Assembly (NCBI GenBank): GCA_035512595.1
Contig: DATKDU010000194.1
Span: 1 to 35,455 of the forward strand
Origin: DATKDU01 sp035512595
GTDB lineage: Bacteria > Planctomycetota > Planctomycetia > Pirellulales > Pirellulaceae
Length of the DNA stretch: 35,455 nt
Direction of reading: 5' to 3'
The translations under genes were made by a program, and so were the position numbers. Below, piece after piece: positions 32,741 through 35,455 of the stretch. The notes under the pieces were generated by a model. It was not told the DNA's origin. It made no database searches and was given only the letters and a program-made list of their open reading frames with translations. Numbering within the stretch: position 1 is the first letter of the stretch; the number at the start of each line of letters is the position of its first letter.

Positions 32741-34500
32741 TGTCAAGGAAATCGCAACTGCTGCCGGTCGCGGAGTCCTACGCCAAGGCCGGCTTATCGG
32801 TCATTCCGATCAAGCCCGATGGAACGAAAGCGCCGGCGGTCGCCAAGTGGAAGCCGTATCAGCGGCGGCGGGCTACCGGCAAAGAACTCCGAGCGTGGTT
32901 TGGGCAATCGGCAAAGTCGCCTAACGGCATCGCTGTCGTTTGCGGGAGCGTGTCGGGCAACTTGGAGGTAGTGGACGTTGATGCGCCAGAACTTGGCCCG
33001 TCGCTCATGGCTGCAATCAAGTCGCAGTCCCGCGGCTTGGTGAAACGGCTATCACAAGTCGCAACGCCTTCCGGTGGGCTTCACCTGTACTATCGCTGTA
33101 AAACGATTGAGGGAAACCAAAAGCTGGCGATGCGTGCGGCCGATTCCAACGGCCGCACCGGGAAGAAAACGCTAATCGAGACGCGGGGAGAGGGCGGCTA
33201 CGTTGTCGCCCCTGGTTCGCCGGCGAATTGTCATTCTCTCGGCAAACCCTATAAGCACGTAGCCGGCCCGCCCTTGTGCAAGCTGACGATGCTGACGGAA
33301 GCGGAGCGGGAAATTGTGTTGGACGCTGCCCGTTCGCTGAACGAAGCGATTGAACCGGCACAAGCAAACGGACAAGGCCCGCCCGGAGCCAGCAACAGGC
33401 CGGGCGACCGCTTCAATCGGCAAGCTGACTGGGGCAGCATCTTGGAACCGCGCGGTTGGACTAAAGCCGCCGAATCGAACGGCGAAATCCGCTGGCGGCG
33501 GCCTGGCAAATCGCAAGGCTGGTCCGCTACGACTGGCCACTGTTCCAATGGTCAATCGGGAGACCTCTTATACGTGTTCTCGGGTAACGCTGCACCGTTT
33601 GAAGCTGGTCGGGCGTACAACAAATTTGCCGCGCACGCGCTGCTGAACCACAACGGCGACTTTTGCGAAGCCGCCGGCGAACTTGACGGACAACAGGGAC
33701 AACGGCGAACGGCGAACTTGCTTGTTGAACTTGCGAGCGACGTGGAACTGTTCCACACCCCAAAACGAGAGGCGTTCGCCACTTTCCCGGTGAATGGCCA
33801 CGTCGAAACGGCTCCCGTTCGTTCGCGTCCGTTCCGGCACTGGTTGGCTCACCGCTTCTATCAGCGGGAACGCCGGACCGCCAACCAACAGGCGATGAAC
33901 GAAGCGCTAGATGCTATCGAGGGCAGGGCTCAATTCGACGGGGCGGAAATCCCGGTGCATACACGGCTGGCCGCCTCTGGCGGCAAAGTGTTTCTGGACC
34001 TTGGCGACGAACATTGGAGCAACGTGGAGATTTCGGCGGAGGGTTGGAAGATTTTAGCGTCTTCGCCGGTGAAGTTCCGTCGCACGCCCGGAATGCAGCC
34101 GCTCCCGATTCCGGTTGTCGGGGGGAACATCGACGAACTGCGGCGGTATGTCAACGTTTGTGAAACTGACTGGCGAATCCTTCGCCTCCGACTGATTGGC
34201 AATGTAACGTTCGTGGACGATCTTGTTGCGTCGCGTGGCCGATTCGGTGAACTTCGCCCAGAACGGTTGTTTCTCAATTTCCCTGCCGGTGAGCGCGCTG
34301 TAGAGCTTCCTGTTTCGGGGATTGGCCAGATTAAATCCGTTCATCAAGTCTTCCACGGGTTCCTCAAGATGGGGAACTCCGCTGGCCGCGAAGCCGTGGG
34401 ACAAGGCACTTTCAGCACTGATTTCGCAAGCCATGTGCGCCACGACGACAGCGATTCCGTAGTGGCCATCGGCGACGAACTTTCGTGCCGTCTCGATTAG
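32740..34500 (+). CDS. Prim-pol (bifunctional primase/polymerase) protein, truncated before its helicase domain
   Basis: The frame encodes 586 residues. Residues 8-200 form a bifunctional primase-polymerase domain: YAKAGLSVIPIKPDGTKAPAVAKWKPYQ, the metal-binding D79-V-D81 in LEVVDVDAPE, H115 in SGGLHLYYR, and GEGGYVVAPGSP. Such proteins prime and replicate plasmids or integrated elements. Residues about 215-480 continue a typical phage/plasmid primase middle region, reaching RRYVNVCETDWRIL, where an ATPase domain with a Walker A would normally start. From about 34180 onward the translation is simply the complement of the opposite-strand gene, so the helicase part is missing. The reading frame then runs about 105 residues to a chance stop. 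Replication activity is doubtful. Confidence 0.75.
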   Translation: MSRKSQLLPVAESYAKAGLSVIPIKPDGTKAPAVAKWKPYQRRRATGKELRAWFGQSAKSPNGIAVVCGSVSGNLEVVDVDAPELGPSLMAAIKSQSRGLVKRLSQVATPSGGLHLYYRCKTIEGNQKLAMRAADSNGRTGKKTLIETRGEGGYVVAPGSPANCHSLGKPYKHVAGPPLCKLTMLTEAEREIVLDAARSLNEAIEPAQANGQGPPGASNRPGDRFNRQADWGSILEPRGWTKAAESNGEIRWRRPGKSQGWSATTGHCSNGQSGDLLYVFSGNAAPFEAGRAYNKFAAHALLNHNGDFCEAAGELDGQQGQRRTANLLVELASDVELFHTPKREAFATFPVNGHVETAPVRSRPFRHWLAHRFYQRERRTANQQAMNEALDAIEGRAQFDGAEIPVHTRLAASGGKVFLDLGDEHWSNVEISAEGWKILASSPVKFRRTPGMQPLPIPVVGGNIDELRRYVNVCETDWRILRLRLIGNVTFVDDLVASRGRFGELRPERLFLNFPAGERAVELPVSGIGQIKSVHQVFHGFLKMGNSAGREAVGQGTFSTDFASHVRHDDSDSVVAIGDELSCRLD

Positions 34501-34689
34501 CGCTTCGGGATACGTGACGACTGTAGCAGTCACCGTCATTCCGATTTTGATTTCATCCGATGTACTCACGTGAATCGTCCGCTTGGTTGAGCCGCACTTC
34601 GGGCAGCGAATCCGTTTCTCCGGCGGAATTCCGGGCACGTCGTCAGCCAGCGTTTCGCCGCAGTCAGTGCAACTCGTTCCATCGGCCAT
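34054..34689 (-). CDS. Zinc-ribbon plus HEPN-like protein, 3' end truncated into the primase
   Basis: A 211-residue protein from the ATG at 34689, preceded by AGGGAGCGG. Residues 7-32 carry a zinc ribbon (C7-T-D-C10 and C29-P-K-C32). Residues about 62-165 are helical, with TYPEALIETARKFVADGHYGIAVVVAHMACEISAESAL and FWAKFTESATRRNKIVHE. The last contains R154-x4-H159, the Rx4-6H signature of HEPN ribonuclease-like proteins, which are frequent in toxin and phage-defence systems. From residue about 170 the translation is the complement of the primase gene, so the natural C-terminus is lost or replaced. The HEPN call rests on the motif and helical layout only. There is no adjacent antitoxin-like MNT gene. 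Confidence 0.6.
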   Translation of the reverse strand: MADGTSCTDCGETLADDVPGIPPEKRIRCPKCGSTKRTIHVSTSDEIKIGMTVTATVVTYPEALIETARKFVADGHYGIAVVVAHMACEISAESALSHGFAASGVPHLEEPVEDLMNGFNLANPRNRKLYSALTGREIEKQPFWAKFTESATRRNKIVHERYIANQSEAKDSPVSFTNVDIPPQFVDVPPDNRNRERLHSGRATELHRRRR

Positions 34690-34749
34690 GTACCGCTCCC
34701 TGTTTGTAAATCGCCCTGATAGTCTAACGGCCAAATGAGGCGCAGACGC

Positions 34750-35229
34750 TCAAGAGTCAATGAATGCCCGAATCTGCTGCCGCAAGGCAGGAAATCGCTC
34801 GTCAAGCCGATGTAGCAAGGCACGCATTTCTTCGGACTCTACCTTGCACAGAACCGGAACTTTGCCAAGTTCCACGAACCGCCGCGTTGCACGTTCAACT
34901 AGTGCCAACCCGATCCCCTGCCGGTGGAATTCAGGTAGCACGTAGAGCGCATCGAGTGTCGGCACCTTGGGCGCGTAAACGCCATTGGAAGCCAGCGTCA
35001 CGGCTCCGACAATCTGTTCCCCTGAGACGGCAACGAATGCTTCATCACATTGGAGTAGCCGGTCTGCACCGAACAAGACGAGCGGGCTAACGTCGGAAAT
35101 CTTGCCGGCTTCGTGTTCCGCAATTCCGGCACGCTCCCCGAACGAAAATATCTCTTGGAGAACTAGCCGTCCCCTTGTGCCACGGCTGTGCGCCGCTGGT
35201 CGAATCACGATTTCTTGCGGCACGTCCAT
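34750..35229 (-). CDS. GNAT family N-acetyltransferase
   Basis: A 159-residue protein from the ATG at 35229 (MDVPQEIVIRPA); a TTG at 35274 would add 15 residues. The GNAT core is visible: CDEAFVAVSGEQIVGAVTLASN, then VPTLDALYVLPEFHRQGIGLALVERATRRFVE, where R-Q-G-I-G-L is the acetyl-CoA pyrophosphate loop (motif A). This is followed by VPVLCKVESEEMRALLHRLDERFP. It would transfer an acyl group from acyl-CoA to an amine; the substrate is not readable. It lies 60 bases upstream of the HEPN-like gene on the same strand and may be co-transcribed with it. Confidence 0.85.
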   Translation of the reverse strand: MDVPQEIVIRPAAHSRGTRGRLVLQEIFSFGERAGIAEHEAGKISDVSPLVLFGADRLLQCDEAFVAVSGEQIVGAVTLASNGVYAPKVPTLDALYVLPEFHRQGIGLALVERATRRFVELGKVPVLCKVESEEMRALLHRLDERFPALRQQIRAFIDS

Positions 35230-35455
35230 TTCAGTGACGAACGGCGCTACCCACGTTTTGCTAATGCTGTACAATATGACGGCATGATGGGAAAACGGTC
35301 AAGTCTTCCAGGGAGGTGTGGAAGGCGGTCAGAAGAGAGCCACTTTGGCGGCCAGTTGAGAGCCGGCAAGACGGTTGCCGGGCGAAGCGTGCAGGGAACT
35401 CGGGGAGAGACGCCGCGTCAGATTCGTTTTCGACTGGCGCTGAACAAGTGATTCG
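35230..35455. other. Right-edge region without a supported gene
   Basis: A plus-strand frame runs to 35451 and could start at the ATG at 35284, but its translation (arginine/glycine/serine-rich) has no recognisable domain. It overlaps the upstream space of the acetyltransferase. The promoter of that gene should lie here. I see nothing else that I can name. Confidence 0.4.

Larger units (their letters stand above)
29752..35455 (+). mobile_element. Left part of a tRNA-Pro-integrated genomic island
   Basis: The order is tRNA-Pro, tyrosine recombinase, hypothetical protein, DUF1580-like HTH protein, small protein, prim-pol primase, then opposite-strand zinc-ribbon/HEPN-like and GNAT genes. An integrase next to a tRNA, with a replication-type primase and short unknown genes behind it, is typical of an integrative element. 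The truncated primase suggests it is at least partly decayed. The right end is not in the window. Confidence 0.6.

Noticed and set aside
34501..34750. Possible continuation of the primase helicase domain after the junction
   Set aside because: I looked for a Walker A-like GxxGxGK[ST] in all frames after 34180 and saw none; the sequence is explained by the opposite-strand zinc-ribbon protein.
35284..35451. Short plus-strand frame at the right edge
   Set aside because: No domain, no clear ribosome-binding site, and arginine/glycine/serine-rich composition; kept only as an unassigned region.

Overview
The window looks like chromosome from a high-GC planctomycete, most likely of the Pirellulales. 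This rests on several lineage-typical features read from the translations: a TIGR03000-type secreted domain, an LEPR-XLL-like N-terminal sorting segment, a C-terminal Pirellula/Verrucomicrobium-type haem domain (TIGR02603-like), a DUF1580-like protein, an ECF sigma factor of planctomycete style and very large secreted proteins. No database search was possible, so family names come from motif recognition.

Positions 1-8.1 kb hold the end of an ECF sigma factor, a YjbR-like protein and then mostly cell-envelope genes: a small secreted protein, an outer-membrane-barrel-like protein, a divergent TIGR03000 protein, and a vanadium-haloperoxidase/PAP2-like enzyme fused to about 15 RTX calcium-binding repeats. 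A small secreted cysteine protein, a nucleotidyltransferase-HD protein and an HU-like DNA-binding protein follow. The barrel and TIGR03000 proteins share an identical 19-residue segment right after the signal peptide.

Positions 8.4-17.1 kb hold a 1601-residue secreted TPR plus PQQ-propeller protein. Convergent to it is a 968-residue secreted glucose/sorbosone-dehydrogenase-like protein with three CxxCH haem sites. Next come a short-chain-dehydrogenase remnant and a Uma2-family protein whose catalytic glutamate position appears to be valine.

Positions 17.2-29.5 kb hold metG, whose interdomain linker carries in-frame heptanucleotide repeats. It is followed by two overlapping giant membrane-anchored genes (1146 and 2201 residues). 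These seem to consist of three copies of one module, two of them fused.

Positions 29.7-35.4 kb hold tRNA-Pro(CGG), followed directly by a tyrosine recombinase and a run of accessory genes: a hypothetical protein, a DUF1580-like HTH protein, a 78-residue protein, a prim-pol primase, a zinc-ribbon/HEPN-like protein and a GNAT acetyltransferase. This reads as the left end of a tRNA-integrated element whose right end lies outside the window. The primase and the HEPN-like gene appear to have been cut and joined tail to tail near 34180. A 24-bp perfect palindrome lies just upstream of the integrase start.

The strongest candidates for something undescribed are the shared 19-residue N-terminal tag, the three-module giant membrane protein pair, and the tail-to-tail chimera in the island.
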